From positions 1 through 64,000 of the forward strand of contig NZ_BCZS01000023.1 in the NCBI RefSeq assembly GCF_001598855.1: 64,000 nt of DNA, read 5' to 3'. The stretch's first letter is position 1. Each line of letters opens with the position of its first letter. Under the pieces are notes generated by a model, which worked only from the letters and a program-made list of their open reading frames with translations, was not told where the DNA came from and did not search any database. This DNA comes from Pluralibacter gergoviae ATCC 33028 = NBRC 105706. GTDB lineage: Bacteria > Pseudomonadota > Gammaproteobacteria > Enterobacterales > Enterobacteriaceae. Made by a program: the position numbers and the translations under genes. Positions 52,763 through 62,124 of this stretch are shown in pieces.

Positions 52763-53695
52763 ATGGACGTTATTGGCATCATCATGTCGGCGGGAAAGTC
52801 CTCCGTCGACGTTGCGCTTTATACCCTTTTACCGATCATGGTCGTGATGCTGATCGTGATGAAGTACCTCGAAGTCCGCGGCATTCTCGATGCCATCGTC
52901 CGCTGGCTGGCGCCGCTACTCAAACCGTTTGGCCTGACCGGCATGAGCGCCTTTGCGCTGATCCAGATTAACTTCGTCAGCTTCGCCGCCCCGCTCGCCA
53001 CGCTGGCTATCATGGACAAGCGCGGCGTCTCCGACCGCCAGATGGCGGCCACCCTGGCGATGGTGTTTGCCATGGGCCAGGGCAACGTCTTCTATCCGCT
53101 GACCCCTTTTGGCCTGCACTGGTCGGCGGCCATCGCTATCTCAATCATCGGCGGCCTGGGCGCGGCGGCGTTCTGCTGGTACGTCAGCGGGCGCCGGCTC
53201 TCCCTCGCCGAAAACGCCCGCGCCGAAGTGCTGCCCGATAACGAGCAGAGCGGGCGCGGGCTTATCGCGGTGATCAACAGCGCGGGAGCGGATGCCATCC
53301 GCCTGGCGCTCGGCGCGGTGCCGATGCTGATCCTCTCCTTAACGATTGTCGGGCTGCTGCAGGCGGCGGGCGCTATCGAGATGCTGCAGCGCCTGCTGAT
53401 GCCCCTGCTCTCGTGGCTGCAGATCCCGCAAAACTTTGTCCTGCCGGCACTGGTGAAGTGCGTGGCGGGCGGCACAGCCTATTTCGGCATTATTTCGGAA
53501 ATGGCGCAGCACGGAAAAGTGACCGTTCAGCAGCTTAACGCCTCGGCGGGGCTGCTGGTGCAGACCTTTGACCTGCCCGGCATCGGCATTTTCCTCGGCG
53601 TCAGCGCCCGCTTCGTGCGCCTGTTCCGCTTCGTGGTTCCTGCCGCCATTGCCGGGATTGCCCTGCGCGGGGTGCTGCATATGGTGCTGTTTTGA
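52763..53695 (+). CDS. Gate-domain (nucleoside recognition) membrane protein
   Basis: A 310-residue polytopic inner-membrane protein with two Gate-type halves: MKYLEVRGILDAIVRWLAPLLKPFGLTG and, in the second half, IEMLQRLLMPLLSWLQIP. This is the SpmA/YjiH-like 'nucleoside recognition' family of unknown transport function. It stands alone 79 bp after the LysR gene on the same strand. Confidence 0.78.
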   Translation: MDVIGIIMSAGKSSVDVALYTLLPIMVVMLIVMKYLEVRGILDAIVRWLAPLLKPFGLTGMSAFALIQINFVSFAAPLATLAIMDKRGVSDRQMAATLAMVFAMGQGNVFYPLTPFGLHWSAAIAISIIGGLGAAAFCWYVSGRRLSLAENARAEVLPDNEQSGRGLIAVINSAGADAIRLALGAVPMLILSLTIVGLLQAAGAIEMLQRLLMPLLSWLQIPQNFVLPALVKCVAGGTAYFGIISEMAQHGKVTVQQLNASAGLLVQTFDLPGIGIFLGVSARFVRLFRFVVPAAIAGIALRGVLHMVLF

Positions 53696-53814
53696 GGGCT
53701 AAACGCCCGACCGCCGCTGTTTTATTGCCCTCTCCGCTCTGTTCAGGGGAGATAATATGCAGGCACAATGAATATTTCTGAAAGACGCCAATAACCCTTT
53801 GCAAAGGAGCAGGA

Positions 53815-54420
53815 ATGAAGCTTATCGGTATGCTCGACTCGCCGTACGTCCGGCGCACGGCAATCTCGCTTGCGCTCTATGAGGTTGAATTTGAACATTT
53901 ACCGCTGTCGGTGTTCAGCGACATGGAGGCCTTCTCCGCGCTCAATCCGCTGGTGAAAGCGCCCACCCTGCTGCTCGATGACGGCACGCGCCTGATGGAC
54001 TCGACGCTGATTATTGACTACTTCGAATCGCTTGCCGGGCCGCAGCACAGGCTGATGCCGTCCGAGCCTGCAGCGCGGGCCGCCGACCTTCAGCTGCTGG
54101 GGGTGATGCTGGTTGCCTGCGAAAAGGCCGTGCAGTACGTCTACGAACACCGGCTGCGCCCGGAAGAGAAGCGCCATCAGCCGTGGATTGACCGCGTCAG
54201 CCGCCAGCTGCTGGCCGCCTGCGGCGAGTGGGAGACGCTGCTCGCGGGCCGCCCGACCGCCGGGCGGGCCGATCAGGTAGCGGTGACCGCCGCCGCGGTC
54301 TGGGACTTTATTCAGCGTATGCTGCCGCAGGTCGTAGAGGCGCAGGCGTTTGCCCGCATTCAGGCCTTCAGCGCCCATTTCAACGGCCAGCCTGCCTTCA
54401 GACAGTATCCGCTCCCTTAA
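53815..54420 (+). CDS. Glutathione S-transferase-like protein
   Basis: A 201-residue GST: N-terminal thioredoxin fold (MKLIGMLDSPYVRRTAISL, with S9 and the cis-Pro region VKAPTLLLDDG) ending in DSTLIIDYFES, then a helical C-terminal domain. Related to YibF/YfcF-type enterobacterial GSTs. AAAGGAGCAGG upstream supports the start. Confidence 0.88.
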   Translation: MKLIGMLDSPYVRRTAISLALYEVEFEHLPLSVFSDMEAFSALNPLVKAPTLLLDDGTRLMDSTLIIDYFESLAGPQHRLMPSEPAARAADLQLLGVMLVACEKAVQYVYEHRLRPEEKRHQPWIDRVSRQLLAACGEWETLLAGRPTAGRADQVAVTAAAVWDFIQRMLPQVVEAQAFARIQAFSAHFNGQPAFRQYPLP

Positions 54421-54425
54421 CCGCC

Positions 54426-54450
54426 CCGGAAGCAGATCTTCTGCTTCCGG
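54426..54450. terminator. Hairpin after GST gene
   Basis: CCGGAAGCAGA and TCTGCTTCCGG form a perfect 11-bp stem around TCT. No T-run follows. Confidence 0.5.
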
Positions 54451-54639
54451 CAAAGCTCCTCGCCGCCAATACATGCCTGATATCGCGCCGCTTGCCGGAT
54501 AATACACTTATTAAAAGTAGTGATTAAGGCATTAACTCTCTATAATTCCCGGCGGCACCGGTCCCGGGCGGGATCGGGTTTTACTTTTCATCCTCTCTTT
54601 CCGGCATTTCAGGTGCTGAATGGGGCAAGAGGCTACATC

Positions 54640-55980
54640 ATGTTTACCACCGCCGCGTATATCGCGCTCTTTCTGCTGTGCAGCTACGGCATCTTTACAC
54701 TCGATCTTCGCAAAGACTCGCTCTCCAAAAGCGTTTTTATCGCCATGTTCCTCGGCGCGCTTATCGGCGTCTCGCTGCACTTTATCGGCGCCGACGCCGG
54801 ACGCCGAGTGATCGACTGGTACAGCATCGTCGGCAACGGCTACGTTAACCTGCTCAAGCTGGTGGCCATTCCGCTTATTTTTATTTCGATCCTCTCGGCG
54901 ATCAATAAGCTGGAGCACGCCGCCGGACTTGGCCGCATGTCGCTGACCATCGTCGGCTGTATGCTGCTGCTGGTGATGATCGCCGGCTTTATCGGCCTGC
55001 TCACCGCCCGCGCTATCGGGCTGGACGCCAGCGCCTTCGCGCACCTGCAGTCCACGCTTACCGCCGACGACGTGGCCAAAACCGCGGCCGTTTCGCTGCC
55101 GGCGCTGATAACCTCGCTTATCCCCACCAACCTGTTCCTCGACCTGACCGGGGCGCGCAGCGTATCGGTGATCGGCATCGTTATCTTCACCCTGCTGGCG
55201 GGCGCGGCGCTGCTGAAGGTGAAAAAGGAGGCGCCGGAAGAGGGCGAGAAGCTCAGCGCCGGGATTAACGCCGTGCAGATCTGGGTAATGAAAATGGTGC
55301 GCATCGTTATCGCCCTGACGCCCTACGGCGTGATGGCCCTGATGGCGAAGGTGTTCTCCTCTTACCGGATGGAGCAGTTCGTCAGCCTGCTGGGCTTTAT
55401 CGCCGCCTGCTATCTGGCGGTGCTGATGATGTTTATCGTCCACGCGCTGCTGCTCACGCTGGCCGGGCGCAACCCGCTGCGCTACTACAAAACCGTGTGG
55501 CCGGCGCTGACCTTTGCCTTCGTTTCCCGCAGCAGCGCCGCGTCGATCCCGCTGGCGATTACCTCCCAGGAAAAACTCGGCGTGCCGAATACCATTGCCA
55601 ACATCGCCGCCTCGTTCGGATCCAGCATGGGGCAGAACGGCTGCGCCGGGATCTATCCGGCGATTATGGTGGCGATGATCGCCCCGACCCTGGGCATCGA
55701 TCCCTTCTCGCTCACCTTTCTCGCCGCGATGCTGCCGGCCATTGCGCTCGGCTCCATCGGCGTGGCTGGCGTCGGCGGCGGCGGCACCTTTGCGGCGCTG
55801 ATCGTGCTGTCAACGCTCAACTTCCCGGTCGCGCTGGTGGGCATTTTTATCGCCATTGAACCGGTGGTGGACATGGCGCGCACCGCGCTGAACGTCAACG
55901 GCTCGATGATGGCCGGCGTGCTGGCAAGCCGCCTGCTGGAGAATAAAAACGACGCCCGGGCGCGCGCCATTCGCGATTAA
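54640..55980 (+). CDS. TcyP-like L-cystine/dicarboxylate:cation symporter
   Basis: A 446-residue DAACS-superfamily carrier similar in size and motifs to TcyP/YdjN (463 aa): YVNLLKLVAIPLIFISILSAINKLE in parts, serine-rich SRSSAASIPLAI hairpin near 286, SSMGQNGCAGIYPA and GVAGVGGGGTFAA. E. coli TcyP imports cystine. Start at 54640 has AAGAGG upstream; the frame to 54520 is unsupported. Confidence 0.85.
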   Translation: MFTTAAYIALFLLCSYGIFTLDLRKDSLSKSVFIAMFLGALIGVSLHFIGADAGRRVIDWYSIVGNGYVNLLKLVAIPLIFISILSAINKLEHAAGLGRMSLTIVGCMLLLVMIAGFIGLLTARAIGLDASAFAHLQSTLTADDVAKTAAVSLPALITSLIPTNLFLDLTGARSVSVIGIVIFTLLAGAALLKVKKEAPEEGEKLSAGINAVQIWVMKMVRIVIALTPYGVMALMAKVFSSYRMEQFVSLLGFIAACYLAVLMMFIVHALLLTLAGRNPLRYYKTVWPALTFAFVSRSSAASIPLAITSQEKLGVPNTIANIAASFGSSMGQNGCAGIYPAIMVAMIAPTLGIDPFSLTFLAAMLPAIALGSIGVAGVGGGGTFAALIVLSTLNFPVALVGIFIAIEPVVDMARTALNVNGSMMAGVLASRLLENKNDARARAIRD

Positions 55981-55995
55981 CCGCTCCCTCAACCT

Positions 55996-56017
55996 CACCT
56001 GCCCTATAAGGCAGGTG
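55996..56017. terminator. Hairpin after TcyP-like gene
   Basis: CACCTGCC and GGCAGGTG pair around CTATAA, 16 bp after the stop. A T-run is lacking, so activity is uncertain. Confidence 0.45.
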
Positions 56018-56218
56018 ATCCTCTGCTGAAATTCCGCTTCGCTACCGCTATTTCGGGAAAACAGATTTCTCTGAATCGGCATACTGATTTTGTTAATGGA
56101 ATGTATACTGCGATAGTTCCATACAACAAAAAAGCAACGCCTCCGATCCGCCAGTAAAAATGAATTACTGCCCTCGCCAGTTTCGTTAATTCTTTGCCAT
56201 GAAGAGGACTCTGACACA

Positions 56219-56656
56219 ATGCGTGAAAATAGTTATCCGCAGAAAAATCGATTCGCGGCGGTTATTTATAATCTGCTTAACCCTATTCCCTACGGGCTTT
56301 TTATCGCGGCCCTTATTTTCGACATTATTTATCTCTACAGCACCAACGTGATGTGGGGAAAAAGCGCCAGCTGGCTGATTGCCTTTGGCCTGATATTCGC
56401 CATCATTCCCCGGCTGATTAATCTGTTTCAGGTCTGGGTCGGCGGCCGCTGGCCGCAGCTGTCGGCGGTGAAAATTCACTTCTGGCTGAACCTGGTGGCG
56501 ATTGTGGCCGCCATTCTCAACAGCTTCGTCCACAGCCGCGATGCCTACGCCATTGCGCCGCAGAATGTTATCTACTCCGCCATCACGGTCGGCTGCCTGC
56601 TGGTGGCCAACATCGCCCTTTCGCTCGGCCACGTCACGGAGGATCGTCATGACTAA
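56219..56656 (+). CDS. DUF2231 membrane protein
   Basis: A 145-residue protein with four membrane helices and the DUF2231 pattern (NPIPYGLFIAALIFDIIYL near 22). Members often accompany PQQ- or haem-dependent dehydrogenases. Here the next gene overlaps it by 8 nt, so the two work together, perhaps as a quinone-linked membrane partner. Confidence 0.85.
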   Translation: MRENSYPQKNRFAAVIYNLLNPIPYGLFIAALIFDIIYLYSTNVMWGKSASWLIAFGLIFAIIPRLINLFQVWVGGRWPQLSAVKIHFWLNLVAIVAAILNSFVHSRDAYAIAPQNVIYSAITVGCLLVANIALSLGHVTEDRHD

Positions 56657-57953
56657 CCGCCTGCTCTTCATCCCGGCGATGATAACCCTCGCCCTCGCCC
56701 TCAGCGCCTGCGACGAAAAAGCGAAACTGACCCCGGAGCAGCAGATGGGCCCGGACCCGCAGCTGCCGAAAGCCCAGGATTTTCTGCTGCCGCCGATGCA
56801 GGTGCCGAAAGGCGTCGGCTGGCAGGGGGACGCTAAGCCCGAGGTGGCCCCGGGCCTGCGCATAGAGAAGATTGCCGACGGCCTGATGCACCCGCGCATG
56901 GTCTACGTCCTGCCCAACGACGACATTCTGGTGGTCGAAAGCAACAGCCCCGGCGAAGAGGCCACCACGACGCCGAAACAGCTGATCGCCGGCGTGGTCA
57001 AAAATCAGTCCGGCAAAGGGGCGAAAGGCGGCAACCGCATCACCCTGCTGCGCCGGGGCGACGGCGGCTGGGAGAAGCACATTTTTCTGCAAAACCTGCA
57101 CTCGCCCTTCGGCGTGCAGCTGATTGGCGACAACCTTTACGTGGCCAATACCGATGCGGTAGTGCGCTATCCCTATAAAACCGGCGAAACCGAGATTCGC
57201 GAACCGGGCAGCGAGCTTGCCGACCTGCCGGGCACCATCAACCACCACTGGACCAAGAGCCTGCTCGCCGGCCCGGACGGCAAAAAGCTTTACGTCGGCG
57301 TCGGCTCCAACAGCAACATTACCGAAAACGGCCTCGACGTCGAGTACCGGCGCGCGGCGATCCTGGAGGTGGATGTCGCTACGGGGGCCAGCCGCATCTA
57401 TGCCAGCGGCATCCGCAACCCGACCGGGCTCGGCTGGGAGCCGCAGAGCGGCAGGCTGTGGGCGATAGCCAACGAGCGGGATGAGATAGGCGCCGATCTG
57501 GTGCCGGATTATCTCACCTCGGTGCAGGAGGGCGGCTTCTACGGCTGGCCGTGGAGCTACTTCGGCCAGCACGTTGACCGCCGCGTGCAGCCCCCGCGCC
57601 CGGATAAAGTGGCGCAGGCGATTAAGCCCGACTACGCCCTCAGCTCCCACGTTGCGCCGCTGGGCCTGCACTTCTACACCGGCAGCGCGCTGGGCGAGAA
57701 GTACCGCGGCGGCGCCTTTATCAGCGAGCACGGCAGCTGGGACCGCTCGCCGCTCAACGGCTACCGGGTGAGCTTCGTCGCCTTTAAAGACGGCAAGCCG
57801 GCGGGCCTGCCCGAGAGCGCGGTCAGCGGCTTTGTCTCTAAAGATGAGAAGGAACTCTACGGCGCGCCGGTGGGGCTGGATCAGGATAAGGAAGGCGCGC
57901 TGATTATCGCCGACGACGTGGGGAACGCGGTCTGGCGGGTGACCGCGAAGTAG
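56649..57953 (+). CDS. PQQ-dependent sugar dehydrogenase (sorbosone dehydrogenase family) lipoprotein
   Basis: A 434-residue protein with a lipoprotein signal (LSAC, Cys21) and a beta-propeller of the soluble aldose sugar dehydrogenase/L-sorbosone dehydrogenase type: MVYVLPNDDILVVESN, LHSPFGVQL, KLYVGVGSNSN, ASGIRNPTGLGW, NERDEIGADL and SEHGSWDRSPLNGY. It oxidises sugars in the periplasm with PQQ. Start ATG 56649 overlaps DUF2231. Confidence 0.88.
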   Translation: MTNRLLFIPAMITLALALSACDEKAKLTPEQQMGPDPQLPKAQDFLLPPMQVPKGVGWQGDAKPEVAPGLRIEKIADGLMHPRMVYVLPNDDILVVESNSPGEEATTTPKQLIAGVVKNQSGKGAKGGNRITLLRRGDGGWEKHIFLQNLHSPFGVQLIGDNLYVANTDAVVRYPYKTGETEIREPGSELADLPGTINHHWTKSLLAGPDGKKLYVGVGSNSNITENGLDVEYRRAAILEVDVATGASRIYASGIRNPTGLGWEPQSGRLWAIANERDEIGADLVPDYLTSVQEGGFYGWPWSYFGQHVDRRVQPPRPDKVAQAIKPDYALSSHVAPLGLHFYTGSALGEKYRGGAFISEHGSWDRSPLNGYRVSFVAFKDGKPAGLPESAVSGFVSKDEKELYGAPVGLDQDKEGALIIADDVGNAVWRVTAK

Positions 57954-58008
57954 CCTGCGCCCCTGCCCCGGGCATTTTCAACCGCGTGCGAGCGCAGCGC
58001 GGCCCTTT

Positions 58009-58087
58009 GCCGGGTGGCGCTGCGCTTACCCGGCCTGCATCCGCAGGGCGGCCAACCGTAGGCCCGGCAAGCGCAGCGCCGCCGGGC
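58009..58087. repeat. REP/BIME-type palindromic elements
   Basis: Two GC-rich REP-like units in opposite orientation (58009-58038 with GCCGGGTGGCGCTGCGC, and 58058-58087) lie between the convergent dehydrogenase and TonB receptor. Typical of enterobacterial intergenic REP. Confidence 0.75.
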
Positions 58088-58124
58088 GTTTTCCACCAAG
58101 GATAACCGTAGGCGCCGCCCTACA

Positions 58125-60281
58125 TCAGAAATCCCAGATAACCTTCCCGACAACCGTCCGCCCGGCGCCCCAGAAGCAGCCCTGCGCGTAGGTAAAGCAG
58201 CTGGTCACGTAGTCGCGCTTGGTCAGGTTATCGACGTTGAGCTGCACCCTGCCGCCCTTCAGGCTCTGCAGCAGGTGGCCCAGATCGTAGTGGACCTCCG
58301 CGTCCATCACGCCGTAGCCGGCGGTGCTGAACTGATTTTCCATGGTGCCGCCCTTGGTGCCGTTGCTGAAGCGCCCGCCGACGCCCGCGCCGAGGCCGGA
58401 CACCGCAGTGCCCTCCGGCGCCTGCCAGTTGACCCACAGGGAGCCGTAGCGGCTGGGGATGCGCAGCGGCCGGCGGCCGACCACGTCGCGGTCGCTGTAC
58501 TGGGTGTACTCCACGTCCTGCCAGGTCATGGCGCCGATAACGCTGAATTGCTCAGTCACCTGGCCTCTGGCCTCCAGCTCAACGCCGCGCGAGCGGATTT
58601 TACCGTCCTGAACAAAGGCCTGCGGGAAGCGCGGATCGGTGGCCAGCGTCTTATCCTGAGTCAGGTTAAAGGCGGCAATCGAGAAGAAGGCGTCCATAAA
58701 GGTCGGCCGGTACTTGATACCCGCTTCGTAGAGTTCGCCGCGCGACGGATCGAACATCCGGCCATTGCGGTCGGTGGAGTTGGTGGGCTGGAACGACTGG
58801 GCCCAGGTGAAGTACGGCGCCACGCCGTTATCAAACAGGTAGTTGATCCCGGCGCGCCAGGTGGTGGCTTCGTCGCGCTGGCGGCTGCGATCGCTCTTAT
58901 CCATCAGGTTGGTGTTGCGCTGGCTCGACCAGTCGTGGCGCACGCCGAAGGTGCCGCGCCACTTCTGCCAGCTCAGCTGATCCTGCGCGTACAGCCCGGT
59001 CTGGGTGTTCATGATCCGGTTGTTCTGATAGTCCTGCAGCGGACCATAAACCGGATTACGGTAGTCCGGATCGTAAATATCCAGCGGCGAGGCGGCTCCT
59101 CCCGCGTAGTTGGCGTGGCCGTTAAAACGGTCCCAGCTCATCCCCGCCAGCAGCTGGTGATCGACCTCGCCGGTGCTGAAGCGCCCGTGCAGCTGGTTGT
59201 CGAGGTTAATGGTGTTGAAGTGCTCATCGGATGCCGCCTGGGCGCGATCGATGGTGCGCATATCATCCTGGTGCAGCCCGCCAAAAATAGTCGCATGGTA
59301 CTTCGAGGTATTCTCGCTGTAGCGGCCGTTGAGCAGCACCGACCAGTCGTTATTAAAGAAGTGCTCGGCGCTATAACCCACCGCCGCCTGGCGGCGGGAG
59401 AAGGTATTGTGGTGCGGATCGCCGGGATAGGCGTCGGTCGGCAGCTTACCGTTGGGGTTATACTTCGCCGTGCCCTCCACCGGCAGCGAGGTCTGCGCCC
59501 CCATGCGCGGATCGCGCTGGGCGCGGGCGTACAGGGTCAGCTTGTTGTAGTCGTCGGGCAGGAAAGTGATCGACGGCGCCAGCGCCCAGCGGCGGGCGGA
59601 GGTGCCGTACTCCTGGCCATTTTTGGTGTCGGCGGTGCCGACGATGCGGTAGAGAATGCGCCCGTCGTCGGTCACTTTGCCGCCAAAATCGAACGAGCCG
59701 CGCTGGTATTCGCGGTTTCCGGCCTCCAGCTCCACGTGGCGAATGCTCTGCGCCACCGGCAGCTTGCTGTTCATGGCGATCACCCCGCCGGGGCTTGCCA
59801 GGCCGTACAGCACCGAGGCCGGGCCGCGCAGGACGCTAATGTCCTCCAGCAGGAACGGGTCGACCTGCTGGAAGCCGTAGACCACGCCGTTGTTCATCCG
59901 CAGTCCGTCGAGAAACTGGTCGTTAAACCCGGTCGAACCGTAGTTGAAGCCGCGAATCGAGAACTGATCGAAGGCGCTCACCCCGCCCCACTGCCCGGCG
60001 GCGACGCCCGGCGTATAGCGCAGGGCATCGTTGAGCGAATGCACGTTCTGCATGTCCATCTGCTTACGGGTGATCACCGATACCGACTGCGGGGTCTCCA
60101 GAATCGGCGTATCGGTTTTGGTGGCGCTGCGGGTCGATTTCGCCAGCAGGCCATCGGCATCGCCGCTGCTGCCGACGACGGTCAGCGTATCTTCTGACAG
60201 CGCCGGCAGCGACCAGAGGGCGGCGATAAGCGCCGCAGCGAGCGGCTTAAGTTGCGGACGGGTCCGCGCGGACGTGCACAT
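58125..60281 (-). CDS. TonB-dependent siderophore/metallophore receptor
   Basis: A 718-residue outer-membrane receptor with a signal peptide (about 1-29), a plug domain (TPQSVSVITRKQM, then SLNDALRYTPGV, VLRGPASVLYGLASPGGVI) and a 22-strand barrel ending in phenylalanine. A C-terminal cysteine pair (SCFTYAQGC) is typical of FhuA/FoxA-like hydroxamate-type receptors. A start at 60368 is possible but 60281 gives a proper signal. A Zur-like box lies 24-46 bp upstream of the start. It is downstream of two YbtPQ-like transporters and is probably the receptor of the locus' own metallophore. Confidence 0.88.
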   Translation of the reverse strand: MCTSARTRPQLKPLAAALIAALWSLPALSEDTLTVVGSSGDADGLLAKSTRSATKTDTPILETPQSVSVITRKQMDMQNVHSLNDALRYTPGVAAGQWGGVSAFDQFSIRGFNYGSTGFNDQFLDGLRMNNGVVYGFQQVDPFLLEDISVLRGPASVLYGLASPGGVIAMNSKLPVAQSIRHVELEAGNREYQRGSFDFGGKVTDDGRILYRIVGTADTKNGQEYGTSARRWALAPSITFLPDDYNKLTLYARAQRDPRMGAQTSLPVEGTAKYNPNGKLPTDAYPGDPHHNTFSRRQAAVGYSAEHFFNNDWSVLLNGRYSENTSKYHATIFGGLHQDDMRTIDRAQAASDEHFNTINLDNQLHGRFSTGEVDHQLLAGMSWDRFNGHANYAGGAASPLDIYDPDYRNPVYGPLQDYQNNRIMNTQTGLYAQDQLSWQKWRGTFGVRHDWSSQRNTNLMDKSDRSRQRDEATTWRAGINYLFDNGVAPYFTWAQSFQPTNSTDRNGRMFDPSRGELYEAGIKYRPTFMDAFFSIAAFNLTQDKTLATDPRFPQAFVQDGKIRSRGVELEARGQVTEQFSVIGAMTWQDVEYTQYSDRDVVGRRPLRIPSRYGSLWVNWQAPEGTAVSGLGAGVGGRFSNGTKGGTMENQFSTAGYGVMDAEVHYDLGHLLQSLKGGRVQLNVDNLTKRDYVTSCFTYAQGCFWGAGRTVVGKVIWDF

Positions 60282-60304
60282 GAATAGGACTCCCCTGAAT
60301 AATA

Positions 60305-60327
60305 GATATGTTATAACGTAATAATTA
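60305..60327. promoter_or_regulatory. Candidate Zur box upstream of TonB receptor
   Basis: On the plus strand GATATGTTATA-A-CGTAATAATTA: one half fits the Zur consensus GAAATGTTATA at 10 of 11, the other at 6 of 11. It sits 24 bp upstream of the receptor start. No comparable Fur match is seen here. Confidence 0.5.
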
Positions 60328-60387
60328 TTGAGCAGACATTTATAGCGCTTCAGCGCCCCCGCTGGCAACGGGGTCGCAAGGTAAATT

Positions 60388-62124
60388 TTATTCCGCGGCC
60401 GGATCTGCCCGCTGCGCCTCGACCAGCGCCCGGTAGCGGCCGCCGGCTCTCGCCATCAGCGTCGGGTGAGAGCCAAGCTCGACGCAGCGCCCTTCGTCGA
60501 TAAAAGCAATCTGGTCCGCCGCACGAATGGTCGACAGCCGGTGGGCGACAATAACCACCGTTTTGTCCACCACCAGCGCCTCGATGGCCTGCTGGACGTA
60601 GTACTCCGCTTCGCTGTCCAGCGAGGCGGTCGGCTCATCGAGCAGGACTACCGGCGCGTCCTTGAGAATGGCCCGCGCGATGGCGATACGCTGGCGCTCG
60701 CCGCCGGAGAGCGCGCTGCCCGCCTCGCCCGCCGGGGTGTCGTAGCCCAGCGCAAAGCGCGCAATCACGTGATGGACGTGGGCGCGCCGGGCGGCGTCCT
60801 CTATCTCTTCCCGGCTGGCCCCGGGCCTGCCGAGGGCGATATTGGCGGCGAGCGTATCATCCATCAGCCAGACGTCCTGAAACACCACCGAGACGTGGCG
60901 CAGCAGTGTCTCCGGCTGCATGTGCCGCAGGTCGGCATCGCCGAGCAGAATGCGTCCCTGCTGCGGGTCGGCGAAGCGGCTCATCAGCCGGGTCAGCGTG
61001 GTTTTACCGCCCCCGGAGGGCCCCACCAGCGCGGTTAAGGAGCGTTCGGGGATCGCCAGCGACAGGCCGCTGACCACCGCGCGGGATTGCCCCTGATAGC
61101 GAAACGAGACGTTCTCCAGCCGCAGGCCGAAGTGGCGGGGCCGCTGGTACGGGGTATCGGTCAGCAGATCCGGTTCCGCCAGCAGGGCATTGACCCGCCC
61201 CAGCGCCGCGTCCGCCAGTTCGAACAGCCGCAGCATCGACATGCCGAGCGTCAGCGGCTCCGCCATCTGCGCCAGCAGCGCCACCAGGCACAGCAGCGAG
61301 GCCAGCGGCAGCTCTCCGCCGGCAAACAGCCAGATCCCCAGTCCGGCGGCGGCCACCAGCGTCAGTTGGGCCCGCAGCTGGGCCTGAGCAATGCGGCGAA
61401 CGGTATCGCCGCTGGCGTGCTGGGCCCGGTGCTGGCGGTCGAAAACGCCGCGCAGACAGGGGGCATCCACCCCGGCGCGCCCGGTGGCGCGCAGCATCGC
61501 CTGGCCCTGCACGTACTCGACAATCGCCGCGCTGGCGTCGGCGTCGGCGGCATCGATGCGCTGAAAATCGGCGCCGGCGGCGCGGCGGGCGCGCAGCAGG
61601 CAGGGCGCGGCCCAGGCGGCGCCGAGCAGCAGCAGAACGCCCGGCCGCCAGTCGAGGGCGAATACCACCCCCAGCAGCAGACCGGGCACCACCGCCAGCT
61701 GCACCGCCAGCGTCGCCAGCGACGAAATGGCGGTGGCGGCGAAGGTGACGTTATTGCCGAGCACCGTCGCCAGATCGCCGCTTTTGCGCCGCGCCAGCTG
61801 CTCCAGCGGCATACAGCGCAGGCGGCCGGCGAGCCGCAGGCGCATCGCCCCGGTGACGCGGTGCCAGTAGCGGTAAACGAACTCGCCTTCCACCCAGCGC
61901 AGGATGCCCTCCAGCACAATCAGCGCCGCGAGCAGTCCCAGCCAGCCGGCCAGCGCGGCGCGGCGCAGCGGACCATCCGCCAGGGCGATATTGAGCAGCG
62001 GCAGGGTGATGGCCCACGCCAGCGCCTGAACAACCGATGCCGCCGCCGCCAGCAGCAGCGTGCGGCGAAACGGCCCGGCGTACTCCCCGGCCACCGCAAT
62101 CATCATCCGGTAGATGCGCATCAT
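60388..62124 (-). CDS. ABC half-transporter with fused ATPase (YbtQ-like)
   Basis: A 578-residue fusion of six helices and an ABC ATPase: Walker A GPSGGGKTT, signature LSGGERQR, Walker B VVLLDEPTAS. The start at 62124 overlaps the upstream stop by ATGA; an ATG at 62142 also exists. The pair has exporter fold but, in YbtPQ and IrtAB, imports metal-siderophore. Probably a heterodimer with the next gene. Confidence 0.9.
   Translation of the reverse strand: MMRIYRMMIAVAGEYAGPFRRTLLLAAAASVVQALAWAITLPLLNIALADGPLRRAALAGWLGLLAALIVLEGILRWVEGEFVYRYWHRVTGAMRLRLAGRLRCMPLEQLARRKSGDLATVLGNNVTFAATAISSLATLAVQLAVVPGLLLGVVFALDWRPGVLLLLGAAWAAPCLLRARRAAGADFQRIDAADADASAAIVEYVQGQAMLRATGRAGVDAPCLRGVFDRQHRAQHASGDTVRRIAQAQLRAQLTLVAAAGLGIWLFAGGELPLASLLCLVALLAQMAEPLTLGMSMLRLFELADAALGRVNALLAEPDLLTDTPYQRPRHFGLRLENVSFRYQGQSRAVVSGLSLAIPERSLTALVGPSGGGKTTLTRLMSRFADPQQGRILLGDADLRHMQPETLLRHVSVVFQDVWLMDDTLAANIALGRPGASREEIEDAARRAHVHHVIARFALGYDTPAGEAGSALSGGERQRIAIARAILKDAPVVLLDEPTASLDSEAEYYVQQAIEALVVDKTVVIVAHRLSTIRAADQIAFIDEGRCVELGSHPTLMARAGGRYRALVEAQRADPAAE

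Noticed and set aside
58275..60197. Plus-strand open frame of 640 codons
   Set aside because: Mirror of the TonB receptor gene with Val/Ala/Arg-rich composition and no homology signal.
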